This document shows, one piece after another, positions 33,331-40,754 of a DNA stretch of 64,000 bases; the stretch's first letter is position 1, and each line of letters starts with the position of its first letter. Made by a program: the position numbers and the translations under genes. Source of the DNA: Exobacillus caeni (GTDB lineage Bacteria; Bacillota; Bacilli; Bacillales; Guptibacillaceae). Location of the stretch: the NCBI RefSeq assembly GCF_005747095.1, contig NZ_SWLG01000012.1:62001-126000 (forward strand), given 5' to 3'. The notes beneath the pieces were generated by a model. The model ran no database searches and was not told the DNA's origin. It was given only the letters and a program-made list of their open reading frames with translations.

Positions 33331-34383
33331 ATGAAAAGTGCACGCTGGTATAACGCAAGAGATATCCGAGTAGAAACTGTAGATGAACCTGAGATCCAGC
33401 CGGGGAAGGTTAAACTGAAGGTGGAGTGGTGTGGCATTTGCGGAAGTGACCTGCACGAATATGCGGCCGGACCGATTTTTGTTCCTGTAGAAGAAGAGCA
33501 TCCGGTAAGCCACGAAAAGGCGCCAATCATTATGGGGCATGAGTTTTCAGGAGAAGTAACAGAGGTAGGCGAGGGTGTTACTAAAGTGAAAGTCGGCGAT
33601 CCGGTAGTGGTAGAGCCGATTCTTAGATGTGGCGAATGTGATGCATGTAAGCAAGGAAAGTATAATCTATGCGATTCGCTGGGTTTTCACGGCCTGTCCG
33701 GAGGAGGCGGAGGTTTCTCGGAGTATACGATGGTCGATGAAAAGATGGTCCATAAAATGCCTGAGGGGCTTTCTTACGAACAGGGGGCACTCGTGGAACC
33801 TGCTGCAGTCGCTTTGCATGCGGTACGTTTAAGCAAATTGAAAGCCGGTGATAAAGCAGCTGTCTTTGGTACAGGGCCTATTGGATTGTTAGTAATCGAA
33901 GCGTTGAAAGCCGCAGGTGCATCAGAAATTTATGCGGTTGAACTATCTCCTGAACGAACCGAGAAAGCAAAAGAACTTGGTGCTACCGAGGTTATTAATC
34001 CTTCAGAGGAAAATGTGGTAGAGAGGCTGCACGAGCTAACAAACGGAGGAGTCGACGTTTCTTTCGAAGTTACCGGGGTTCCTGCTGTTCTTCAGCAATC
34101 TATCGACAGTACTTCGTTTGAAGGCGAAACAGTCATCGTAAGCATCTGGGAATCGGACGCATCGATTTTGCCGAATAACATCGTTTTAAAAGAAAAAACT
34201 GTGAAAGGGATTATCGCCTACCGTGATATATTTCCGGCAGTCATGGAATTGATGACGAAAGGTTACTTTGCGAGTGATAAGCTAGTAACGAAACGGATAG
34301 GACTGGAAGAAATTGTTGATCAGGGATTCGATGCTTTGATGGAACAAAAGAGCCAGGTGAAGATACTGGTTAAGCCAGAATAA
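33331..34383 (+). CDS. bdhA: (R,R)-2,3-butanediol dehydrogenase / acetoin reductase
   Basis: A 350-residue zinc-dependent medium-chain dehydrogenase, collinear with B. subtilis BdhA: KVEWCGICGSDLHEYAAGPIFVP, where Cys37, His70 and Glu71 bind the catalytic zinc; GHEFSGEV; the nucleotide-binding GTGPIGLLVIEALKAAGA; EVTGVPAVLQQSI and the C-terminal SQVKILVKPE. It also has a full four-Cys structural zinc lobe (CGECDACKQGKYNLC). It interconverts acetoin and 2,3-butanediol with NAD(H). ATG 33331 follows GGGGAGG by 8 bases. It has its own promoter behind the aco terminator, with an Fnr/Rex-like operator, consistent with fermentative use. Confidence 0.95.
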   Translation: MKSARWYNARDIRVETVDEPEIQPGKVKLKVEWCGICGSDLHEYAAGPIFVPVEEEHPVSHEKAPIIMGHEFSGEVTEVGEGVTKVKVGDPVVVEPILRCGECDACKQGKYNLCDSLGFHGLSGGGGGFSEYTMVDEKMVHKMPEGLSYEQGALVEPAAVALHAVRLSKLKAGDKAAVFGTGPIGLLVIEALKAAGASEIYAVELSPERTEKAKELGATEVINPSEENVVERLHELTNGGVDVSFEVTGVPAVLQQSIDSTSFEGETVIVSIWESDASILPNNIVLKEKTVKGIIAYRDIFPAVMELMTKGYFASDKLVTKRIGLEEIVDQGFDALMEQKSQVKILVKPE

Positions 34384-34445
34384 AGGATACAGGTTTAAGA
34401 GAAGCTAGTTTCCTTTTCTACCTACCTTCCCATACGCAAAAAAAT

Positions 34446-34468
34446 CCCCTGAGCGCGTCTCTCAGGGG
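34446..34468 (-). terminator. Terminator of the YjcZ-type gene
   Basis: On the minus strand CCCCTGAG-n7-CTCAGGGG is followed by a T7 tract. Confidence 0.85.
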
Positions 34469-34481
34469 AAATACCAAAATT

Positions 34482-34571
34482 TTAGTATACGTAAGAAGCT
34501 CCGATGATAATCAATAGAATGAATAGAACAACATACAGCACAAAAGTGTTGTATCCACCGTAGTAGCTCAT
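34482..34571 (-). CDS. yjcZ: YjcZ-family sporulation peptide
   Basis: A 29-residue product: MSYYGGY followed by a single hydrophobic helix (TFVLYVVLFILLIIIGASY) and a short tail. This is the pattern of the YjcZ/SscA-type spore-assembly micropeptides, which begin with a Gly/Tyr-rich tip and end in a membrane helix. GAGGAG lies 8 bases before the ATG, a strong terminator follows the stop, and a SigK-like promoter lies upstream. The predicted site of action is the mother-cell/spore envelope. It is easily missed by automated calling because of its length. Confidence 0.85.
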   Translation of the reverse strand: MSYYGGYNTFVLYVVLFILLIIIGASYVY

Positions 34572-34599
34572 AAGATCAACTCCTCTCATCCTTTTGGTA

Positions 34600-34627
34600 T
34601 ATTCTATGTAAATTGCTGGTAGAACGT
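34600..34627 (-). promoter_or_regulatory. SigK-like promoter of the YjcZ-type gene
   Basis: Read on the minus strand: AC (34627-34626), a 17-nt spacer, then CATAGAATA (34608-34600), matching the SigK form AC-N16/17-CATAnnnTA. The leader would be about 22 nt. Confidence 0.5.
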
Positions 34628-34723
34628 TTGGACGAGAGTTGATTCCTAAAGAAATTCTACTATCGTGTAGATATTAAAATAGGAGACTGGGAGCTAACTT
34701 TTCCGTGCCTCGCAAAATAAAAC

Positions 34724-34849
34724 GATGGGGCTGACTCTTGAGTGTCTGGCTCTCTCCGTTTAGCACAGTATCTAGATGAACATTGGTGAAAGTTCATCTA
34801 GATAAAGTGTTGGAGGTGCCTGACACTTTGCTTTTGAGTCAGCCCCATC
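34724..34849. repeat. Interspersed hairpin repeat, copy 2
   Basis: A perfect 14-bp outer inverted repeat, GATGGGGCTGACTC (34724-34737) with GAGTCAGCCCCATC (34836-34849). Inside it are GTGTCTGGC against GCCTGACAC (one mismatch) and a perfect 13-bp hairpin TATCTAGATGAAC (34769-34781) / GTTCATCTAGATA (34792-34804). It shares GTGTTGGAGG, GCCTGACACTTTG and AGTCA with copy 1 at 3181-3310. It lies just beyond the 3' end of the minus-strand OYE gene and could terminate it. Confidence 0.85.
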
Positions 34850-34861
34850 TTCATTAATAAC

Positions 34862-35992
34862 CTATTCTACGCCAGGGAACCATCCCGGAGTATTTACAAT
34901 CGCTTGCCACAGGGGATCTGGAACAACCAGTTCATCCTGCTTGCTTTTATCTAACGTTGTTGCGATATCTTCTTCATTGCCGTTCTGGATTTTTTGCACC
35001 CAGTCCGGATCGATGATGATTTCTCTTCCAAGTGCCAGAAGGGGGAGCCCCATTTCCATTGCTTTGACCGCATCATCTGCTGAATAGATGGAACCGACAC
35101 CGATCAGCGGCACACGATTACCGATCGTTTCAATAAGCAGTTCAACGCGTGTTTTATCCGTATCAACGCCTCTTCTTGGTTTTGAAGTAAAGTCCATTAG
35201 CGAAACATGAAGGTAATCGAGTCCCTGATCAGCAAGAGTGTCGACTAACTGAAGCGTCTGGTCCATCGTGATCCCCGGTGTTTCAGGTTCTTCCGGAGAA
35301 AAACGATAACCGATGATGAAAGGCTCATTCGCGTGTTCTGCTACCACGTTTTTCACCTTTTCGATTACTTCTAACGGGAACGTCATTCTTTTTTCGACAC
35401 TTCCGCCATAACGGTCTTCGCGGCGATTGGAATGAGGGGAGAAGAACTGCTGGATCAAGTATGTGTTTGCTCCGTGAATTTCAACCCCGTCAAAGCCTGC
35501 TTCGATCGCACGGCGCGCAGATTCTCCAAACGCATCCACGATTTCTTTGATTTCTTCCTCGGATAACTCTTTGGGAACGATCCCTTTTGTCTGGCCCTGT
35601 TCGGCAGGAACGCTGCTCGCACTGACGATCTGGCCGTCAGGGACAAGATCAGGAGGGCACATTCTTCCGCCATGGAAGATTTGCAGGATTGCTTTCGCGC
35701 CTTCTTTTTTTATGCCGGTCGCCAGTTGCTTTAAGCTTGGGATCAGATCATCCCGGTGGCTTCCGAACTCTCCTTTGAAACCTTTGCCGTTCGCTGTTAC
35801 GTTAGCGCATGCTGTGATCACTGTGCCAACACCTTTTGAGCGGCGGGCATAATAGTCCACCTCAGCATCCGTAACGGAACCATCCGGATTAGATGAAAAG
35901 TTCGTCATCGGTGCCATCATGATACGGTTTTTTAGTTCAATGCCATTTTCAAAAGTAAATGGTTCGAATAGTGCGTTATATTTTTGGTTCAT
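34862..35992 (-). CDS. NADH:flavin oxidoreductase, Old Yellow Enzyme family (YqiG-like)
   Basis: 376 residues of OYE TIM barrel binding FMN: LKNRIMMAPMTNFSSNPDGSVTDAEVDYYARRS at the N-terminus, HGGRMCPP, the substrate-anion-binding pair in VEIHGANTYLIQQFFSPHSNRREDRYGGS, and VGSIYSADDAVKAMEMGLPLLALGREIIIDPDW. It reduces activated C=C bonds of unsaturated carbonyls or nitroesters with NAD(P)H. ATG 35992 follows AAGGAGG; the longer open frame upstream adds a Cys/Tyr-rich stretch without homology and is not used. It is monocistronic. The physiological substrate is unknown. Confidence 0.93.
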   Translation of the reverse strand: MNQKYNALFEPFTFENGIELKNRIMMAPMTNFSSNPDGSVTDAEVDYYARRSKGVGTVITACANVTANGKGFKGEFGSHRDDLIPSLKQLATGIKKEGAKAILQIFHGGRMCPPDLVPDGQIVSASSVPAEQGQTKGIVPKELSEEEIKEIVDAFGESARRAIEAGFDGVEIHGANTYLIQQFFSPHSNRREDRYGGSVEKRMTFPLEVIEKVKNVVAEHANEPFIIGYRFSPEEPETPGITMDQTLQLVDTLADQGLDYLHVSLMDFTSKPRRGVDTDKTRVELLIETIGNRVPLIGVGSIYSADDAVKAMEMGLPLLALGREIIIDPDWVQKIQNGNEEDIATTLDKSKQDELVVPDPLWQAIVNTPGWFPGVE

Positions 35993-36286
35993 AATTGCCT
36001 CCTTAATTTCTGCAGTGGAACTATAATAAAGCAATCGGAAAGTACAGCACAAATAATATGCTTTGCTTATATGGGACCTTTTATGAAAAAAAACACCCGA
36101 GCAGGCTGTATTCGCTTTACTTCGCTCTTGGTCAGTAGAAAACAAATTCCATATTTTGTAAGTGGGCATATTCAGCAGCCGATCCCGGTTTGAGTTTCTG
36201 GACATCGCCCTCTTATTCGCTTTACGATAGAAAGGGAAGAAATCAAAATGGAGTAGGTATTAAACAATTCAGAAAGGGTGGAAAAA

Positions 36287-36937
36287 ATGAAAGTTCTTGT
36301 AGTTGGGGCAAATGGCCAAATCGGAAAACATCTTGTTTCATTAGTTCAGGATAATGATAGCCTGGAGGCAAAGGCAATGATCCGTAAACAGGAGCAGGCT
36401 TCCTTTTTTGAAAATTTAGGTGCTGAGACGGTAATGGCAGATCTGGAAGGTGAAGTCGAAACGATTGCAAAAGCTGCTGAGGGAGTCGATGCGATCGTGT
36501 TCACAGCGGGTTCAGGACCGCACACTGGCAGTGATAAAACACTTATGGTCGATTTGGATGGTGCGGTAAAAACAATCGAGGCAGCTAAAGTTGCCGGTGT
36601 GAAACGGTTTATTATGATCAGCTCGTTTGATACAAGGCGTGAAGCAATCCAGGCTGCTCCGTCATCCTTTGCTCCATACGTTGTGGCAAAGCACTATGCA
36701 GACGATTGGTTAAGGCGTACAAATCTCGATTATACGATTATTCATCCTGGCGCCCTCACCAATGATAAAGGAACTGGTGAAGTGAACGCGGCAGAAGAAG
36801 TCGAGAGAGGCCAAGTTCCGAGAGAAGACGTGGCGAGTGTCATCGTTGCCAGCTTAGAAAATGATTCAACGATAGGGAAGGAGTTCCAGGTTGTGGCTGG
36901 AACGAAGCCGGTTAACGAAGCGATAAAATCTCTTTAA
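36287..36937 (+). CDS. yhfK: NAD(P)-binding atypical SDR, YhfK-like
   Basis: A 216-residue extended/atypical short-chain dehydrogenase fold: nucleotide-binding GANGQIGKHLVSL, FTAGSGPHTGSDKTLMVDLDGAVKTIEAAK, YVVAKHYADDWLR in place of the classic YxxxK, and YTIIHPGALTNDKGTGEV. It is collinear with B. subtilis YhfK (214 residues). NAD(P)H is expected to bind, but the substrate is unknown. ATG 36287 is preferred over GTG 36278, which lies inside AAAGGGTGG. Its terminator appears to have been split by the downstream insertion element. Confidence 0.9.
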   Translation: MKVLVVGANGQIGKHLVSLVQDNDSLEAKAMIRKQEQASFFENLGAETVMADLEGEVETIAKAAEGVDAIVFTAGSGPHTGSDKTLMVDLDGAVKTIEAAKVAGVKRFIMISSFDTRREAIQAAPSSFAPYVVAKHYADDWLRRTNLDYTIIHPGALTNDKGTGEVNAAEEVERGQVPREDVASVIVASLENDSTIGKEFQVVAGTKPVNEAIKSL

Positions 36938-36960
36938 TAATTTTCAAACAATGGAAAACA

Positions 36961-36970
36961 GGCGTGCCGA
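36961..36970 (+). terminator. Left arm of a terminator hairpin split by the IS
   Basis: GGCGTGCCGA here is the exact reverse complement of TCGGCACGCC at 38652-38661 on the far side of the insertion element. Without the IS the two arms would form a 10-bp hairpin between the convergent yhfK-like and acyltransferase genes. Confidence 0.65.
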
Positions 36971-37019
36971 TCTATGAACTGCTCCCTGTCAAGTAGACAG
37001 TGGAAATAATTAAAACTCG

Positions 37020-37928
37020 CTAAGCGGCTTTAACCCTGTATTCTAAGGGACTAAGGCCGTTTAGTCTTTTCTGTAAACGTTCATTATTATAGAAATTCAT
37101 ATAATCCTTAATCGCCATTTCAAGCTCTTCAAATGTTTCATACTTCTCTAAATAATATTTCTCGCACTTCAGCGTTCCCCAAAAAGACTCTATGGGGCCG
37201 TTATCAATACACTTTCCTACTCTGGACATACTTTGTTTCATTTCGGCCTTCTTAATTCTTTTCTTAAACTCATATGACGTATACTGAAAGCCACGATCAC
37301 TATGAATTAAAGGCTTAGCTCCAGATGCCTTTTCAATCGCTTGATCTATTGTTTTCATTACTAATGGATTATTATTCGATTTTCCAACTATGAAACTAAC
37401 AATGGAGCCATCATACAAGTCTAAAATCGCACTTAAATAAGCCTTTTGAGAGGTGCCATACTTCATTTCCGTCACATCGGTAACCCATTTCTCGTTAGGT
37501 TTCACAGCTTGAAATTCACGGTTTAGTACGTTCTCAGCTACGTGGCGGGGATTGGACCGGATGTACTTTTTAGACTTTCGACGTATAACCGATTCGATTC
37601 TGGCAACCTTCATAAGCCGGTAAATACGTTTTTGGTTAATTTCCATCTCAAATAAACGTCGAATATACAGGGTCATTCGACGATATCCTAAAATTCCCTT
37701 TAACTCCCTATGTAACCGTTTCATTTCATTTAGGATATTTTCATTTAGCTTTTCGTTTTCCGATGGCAGACGACGCAGCCACTTGTAGTATGCAGATCGT
37801 GCAATTCCTGCAATTGCACATAACTGAACGATTGAAAACCCTTCTTTGTGCAGCTCCTGAATGGCCAGGTATTTCTCTGTTAAACGGACCTGGGTTAGCG
37901 ACGCCTCCTTTCGATTTCCTCTAACTTT
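37020..37928 (-). CDS. IS3-family transposase OrfB (expressed by -1 frameshift)
   Basis: A DDE integrase-core transposase. The HTH_21-type N-terminal part (EKYLAIQELHKEGFSIVQLCAIAGIARSAYYKWLRR) precedes the rve core, which has the three catalytic acids in NEKWVTDVTEMKY, LIHSDRGFQYTS and DNGPIESFWGTLKCE. The C-terminal YNNERLQKRLNGLSPLEYR is typical of IS3/IS150. The frame is open from the slippery site at 37925-37931 to the TAG at 37020. A first internal ATG at 37724 would cut off the helix-turn-helix. Production as an OrfAB fusion by -1 slippage is expected. Confidence 0.92.
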   Translation of the reverse strand, partial: KVRGNRKEASLTQVRLTEKYLAIQELHKEGFSIVQLCAIAGIARSAYYKWLRRLPSENEKLNENILNEMKRLHRELKGILGYRRMTLYIRRLFEMEINQKRIYRLMKVARIESVIRRKSKKYIRSNPRHVAENVLNREFQAVKPNEKWVTDVTEMKYGTSQKAYLSAILDLYDGSIVSFIVGKSNNNPLVMKTIDQAIEKASGAKPLIHSDRGFQYTSYEFKKRIKKAEMKQSMSRVGKCIDNGPIESFWGTLKCEKYYLEKYETFEELEMAIKDYMNFYNNERLQKRLNGLSPLEYRVKAA

Positions 37929-38572
37929 TTTAAGAAGGCAAGCTCCGCACGTAACCGTTCATTTTCCCTTTCCAGCTGTTTTTTCTCCAGTTGATTCCTT
38001 TCTTCAGCTGTAAGCTCTTTTTCCTTTTTGCGACGACCACGTTTATCTTCCAATCCTTCCTGGCCACTTTCCAAATACTTTTTCACCCATTGGTAAGCCT
38101 GTTGGTACGAAACGTCATATTTATGGGCAGTAAGGTTATAATCCTTATCATTTTCAAGACAGTATTTTACGATTTCGATTCTTTCTTCTAATTCAGTCGT
38201 TCTACCTTTTGTCATAGAGCCTTTTTTCCCCATCCCTTTTAAATCTCTATGACCATTATAAGCTTTAATCCATCTCCTTAACACAGAGTCACTGGCTATT
38301 TCATATTTGCGACACACTTCCATTAACGATAAATCACCAGAGAGATATTCCTGGACCGCAGTTAGCTTAAGCTCTTTCGAATACCTATTCGGTTCACAAG
38401 AATTATGAAGCCCTTCCATACCAGAAGTGTCATATAGATACTTCCATCTACGTACGGTATAGCCAGCCACACCGTATTGGATCTGAAAATCTTTTATAGA
38501 TTCATCTCTAGATTCATAAGCTAGAATAAGCTCATATTTTTCCTGAGCAGAATAAGTTCTCCTCATAACCAT
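37895..38572 (-). CDS. IS3-family transposase OrfA
   Basis: 225 residues: two helix-turn-helix units (about 10-50 and 60-110 plus a third near 130-165; SLMEVCRKYEIASDSVLRRWIKAY, NLTAHKYDVSYQQAYQWVKKYL) and a C-terminal leucine-zipper-like coiled coil (ELTAEERNQLEKKQLERENERLRAELAFLKKLEE, split by the usual heptads). It binds the IS ends and, after -1 frameshifting at TTAAAAAAG, is fused to OrfB. A G-rich site six bases before ATG 38572 acts as the ribosome binding site. Confidence 0.92.
   Translation of the reverse strand: MVMRRTYSAQEKYELILAYESRDESIKDFQIQYGVAGYTVRRWKYLYDTSGMEGLHNSCEPNRYSKELKLTAVQEYLSGDLSLMEVCRKYEIASDSVLRRWIKAYNGHRDLKGMGKKGSMTKGRTTELEERIEIVKYCLENDKDYNLTAHKYDVSYQQAYQWVKKYLESGQEGLEDKRGRRKKEKELTAEERNQLEKKQLERENERLRAELAFLKKLEEIERRRR
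37925..37931 (-). other. -1 programmed frameshift site (A AAA AAG)
   Basis: On the minus strand the run AAAAAAG lies 30 bases before the orfA stop, inside the overlap with orfB. Slipping back one base joins the coiled coil of OrfA to the OrfB frame without a stop codon (AAA GTT AGA GGA AAT CGA). Confidence 0.8.
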
Positions 38573-38651
38573 GAAAAACCCCCCAAAAAGGTAAACAGAT
38601 TTTTATTAATTCATCTGTCTACCTTTTGGGGAGCATATCACTACCAGAGAT

Positions 38652-38661
38652 TCGGCACGCC
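38652..38661 (-). terminator. Right arm of the terminator hairpin split by the IS
   Basis: TCGGCACGCC complements GGCGTGCCGA at 36961-36970. ATCTTTATTG follows on the plus strand. Confidence 0.6.
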
Positions 38662-38711
38662 ATCTTTATTGTGATTTTTCCTTTGTACCCCAAACTGGAA
38701 TCCAAAGCTTT

Positions 38712-39674
38712 TTATTGCGAGTTCCCAATTCGAAGCGGCCTGCTTCCAACAAGTACCGAAAATATCGGTGCACTAAATATGACGGAAATTACGATCGCCA
38801 GCAATATAGCGAACAATCCTTCACTGGCTTCCACGATCCTGGAAAAGTCCTGCTCCAGGAACCACTTGATCAAGAATCCGTGTAACAGATAGATCGCAAA
38901 CGTATGAGCTCCGACAAAAGTCAGTTTGATAGGCCTTGTTGTGATCACGTTGAAAAACGCAAATGTAACGATGCTTGCAGCAACGTAATAGATCATCCTA
39001 ATCACAAGTCCGAAAGAAGAAGCATACACGTTTGTCCCGTAAAGGATTTTAGAAATGTTGTCTATATCGAACACCATCATACCTGTGAAAGCAATGCTCA
39101 ATACTAAAACAGAAGCGATCTTCACATGCTTTCCTTCTAGCTTAAAGGGAAGCCCTCTATTTCCCATATACATGCCCAGCATGAAGAACGGCATGAATAC
39201 AAACAACCGGTCGAGTGACAGAAAACGGTCGACCTCGAAAAAACCGATCAAAAGGCCTGGCAAAAGGCTGGCACCTGTTACAACATAAGGATTCCATTTT
39301 ATTAAAAGCGGGGCAACGGCTTTATACGCAGCAATACAAATTAAAAACCACATCGCCCATCTTGGAGTCAGAAACTCAATAGAAAACGATTTAGTATAGA
39401 GCATATTGTAGTACAGCGCATAAATCACCTGCAAAATCAGATAAGGGATCACAAACATTGTTAAAATCTTTTTATAGTAGTCCTTTTTATGGACATTCCT
39501 CGTGAAATACCCTGCGATGAAAATAAAAGCAGGCATATGAAAGATAAACATAAAGTGATAGATTGCATATAAAAGCCGTGAATCATCTATAAATGGAGTC
39601 AATAGATGGCTGAATACAACGAGAATGATAAGAATGGCTTTCGAGTTGTCAAAATAAGCTATACGTCCTGACAT
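38712..39674 (-). CDS. Membrane acyltransferase (Acyltransferase_3 family)
   Basis: 320 residues with about ten membrane helices: AYFDNSKAILIILVVFSHLLTPF, where the conserved His/arginine-type first helix of acyltransferase_3 is seen, HMPAFIFIAGYFTRN, WFLICIAAYKAVAPLL, and AHTFAIYLLHGFLIKWFL near the end. It resembles fucose-4-O-acetylase/YkrP-type proteins that acetylate sugars of cell-surface polymers. The acceptor is unknown. ATG 39674 is chosen over 39683, which almost touches the GGGAGG site. It is monocistronic and convergent with the yhfK-like gene across the IS. Confidence 0.88.
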   Translation of the reverse strand: MSGRIAYFDNSKAILIILVVFSHLLTPFIDDSRLLYAIYHFMFIFHMPAFIFIAGYFTRNVHKKDYYKKILTMFVIPYLILQVIYALYYNMLYTKSFSIEFLTPRWAMWFLICIAAYKAVAPLLIKWNPYVVTGASLLPGLLIGFFEVDRFLSLDRLFVFMPFFMLGMYMGNRGLPFKLEGKHVKIASVLVLSIAFTGMMVFDIDNISKILYGTNVYASSFGLVIRMIYYVAASIVTFAFFNVITTRPIKLTFVGAHTFAIYLLHGFLIKWFLEQDFSRIVEASEGLFAILLAIVISVIFSAPIFSVLVGSRPLRIGNSQ

Positions 39675-39983
39675 CGTTATCATTACCTCCCAAAGTCAAC
39701 TAGGTTATACCATTCGAAACAGTACGAAGATATGTATACCCCAAATTGCGACCAATTCTATCCACAAATTGTGAAAAATTTTTAAAAAGCTTGTAGAAAT
39801 AGGAAAGGTACCGTTTTCAAAAAAAGTGAAAAAAGTTGGAAAAACCTTTCTATCTCTTTTTAAATCAATTATCAAACTCTTCTTTCAGCCTGTCCCAGTT
39901 TCTTGATTTTTATATCTCCTTTTTCTCAACCGATATTATAAAAAATTTCCAAACCAAACTAATGAAGGATATCTTTCGCTTTT
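39675..39983. other. Intergenic region between acyltransferase and ArsR genes
   Basis: AT-rich, about 310 bp, containing the start signals of the divergent acyltransferase gene. Nothing further is recognised until the ArsR promoter at 39984. Confidence 0.4.
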
Positions 39984-40012
39984 TTACAAAGCTTATTATT
40001 CCATGCTATAAT
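39984..40012 (+). promoter_or_regulatory. Promoter of the ArsR-rhodanese operon
   Basis: TTACAA (39984-39989), 17-nt spacer, TATAAT (40007-40012) with an extended TGc. The operator dyad begins on the last base of the -10. Confidence 0.75.
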
Positions 40013-40038
40013 TCAACTAATCAGTTGAATAGTTGAAC
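40012..40038. promoter_or_regulatory. ArsR-type operator dyad
   Basis: TTCAACT-aatc-AGTTGAA (40012-40029) is a perfect 7-bp-arm dyad over the -10/+1 region, followed by a third half-site AGTTGAAC (40031-40038). Autorepression by the gene product is expected. Confidence 0.7.
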
Positions 40039-40056
40039 GGGATAGGAGGTATCTTT

Positions 40057-40716
40057 TTGGAAGCTAGAAAATTTAAAGATACGATTTACAGTGAATTTTC
40101 TCGGATTGGCAAGGTTCTCTCTAGTCCAAAGCGTCTGGAGTTATTAGACTTGTTATCTCAAGCACCTAAATCAGTTGAACTTCTGGCGAATGAAACGAAA
40201 ATGAGCGTGGCAAATACTTCAAAACACCTGCAGGCCCTTCTTGATGCCCGTCTGGTCGTTTTTAGCAAAAAGAAAAATTTCGTGATTTATCAATTGGCAA
40301 ACCCTAAAGTGCTTAACCTTCTTTATGCAATCAAGGGCATTGCCGAAGAACAAATTGCGGAAGTGAATATACTGCGAGATGAATTCATCGGAAGGTCAAA
40401 TCAAATCGAAACGATTGGCCTGGAGGATTGGATAAAAAGAAAGAACGAAGAAGACCATCTTCTCATCGATGTTCGTCCCAAAGCGGAATATCAAAGCGGC
40501 CACCTTGATGATGCCATGTCCATTCCGATCTCTGAATTGAATGACTATCTTAAGAGATTGCCAAAAGACAAAGAAATTATTGCGTATTGCCGCGGACCTT
40601 ATTGCGTGTATGCGACAGAGGCAGTTGAGCTGCTGAAGGAAAAAGGATACACAGCGATTCGATTAGAAGCGGGAATCAACGAGTGGAAACTGATGCAAGA
40701 AAATCAAATCCATTAA
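40057..40716 (+). CDS. ArsR-type regulator fused to a rhodanese domain
   Basis: 219 residues: an ArsR winged helix (about 10-95; LSSPKRLELLDLLSQAPKSVELLANETKMSVANTSKHLQALL) and a C-terminal rhodanese domain (about 120-215) with active-site Cys178 in YCRGPYCVYA and a second Cys183. There is no metal-binding CxC in the helix-turn-helix. Such fusions plausibly sense sulfane-sulfur or reactive sulfur at the rhodanese cysteine, but that is inference. The start is TTG 40057, seven bases after AGGAGGT; the in-frame TTG at 40033 lies in the operator. It is co-transcribed with the MFS gene 38 bp downstream. Confidence 0.9.
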   Translation: MEARKFKDTIYSEFSRIGKVLSSPKRLELLDLLSQAPKSVELLANETKMSVANTSKHLQALLDARLVVFSKKKNFVIYQLANPKVLNLLYAIKGIAEEQIAEVNILRDEFIGRSNQIETIGLEDWIKRKNEEDHLLIDVRPKAEYQSGHLDDAMSIPISELNDYLKRLPKDKEIIAYCRGPYCVYATEAVELLKEKGYTAIRLEAGINEWKLMQENQIH

Positions 40717-40754
40717 AAAAGAGAAAAAAATCAAAACCATGGGGAGGTGGGAGG

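Larger units (their letters stand above)
36980..38635 (-). mobile_element. IS3-family insertion sequence (IS150-like)
   Basis: A 1,656-bp element bounded by imperfect inverted repeats that begin TGCTCCC and end GGGGAGCA, with AGTAGACAG / GGTAGACAG matches further in. It carries overlapping orfA and orfB on the minus strand, linked by an A6G slippery site. Both frames are intact, so it may be active. No 3-4-bp target duplication is visible (GAAC before, TATC after). Confidence 0.88.

Noticed and set aside
35993-36205. N-terminal extension of the Old Yellow Enzyme
   Set aside because: The extra residues are not part of the barrel fold, and the ATG at 35992 has a perfect AAGGAGG site.
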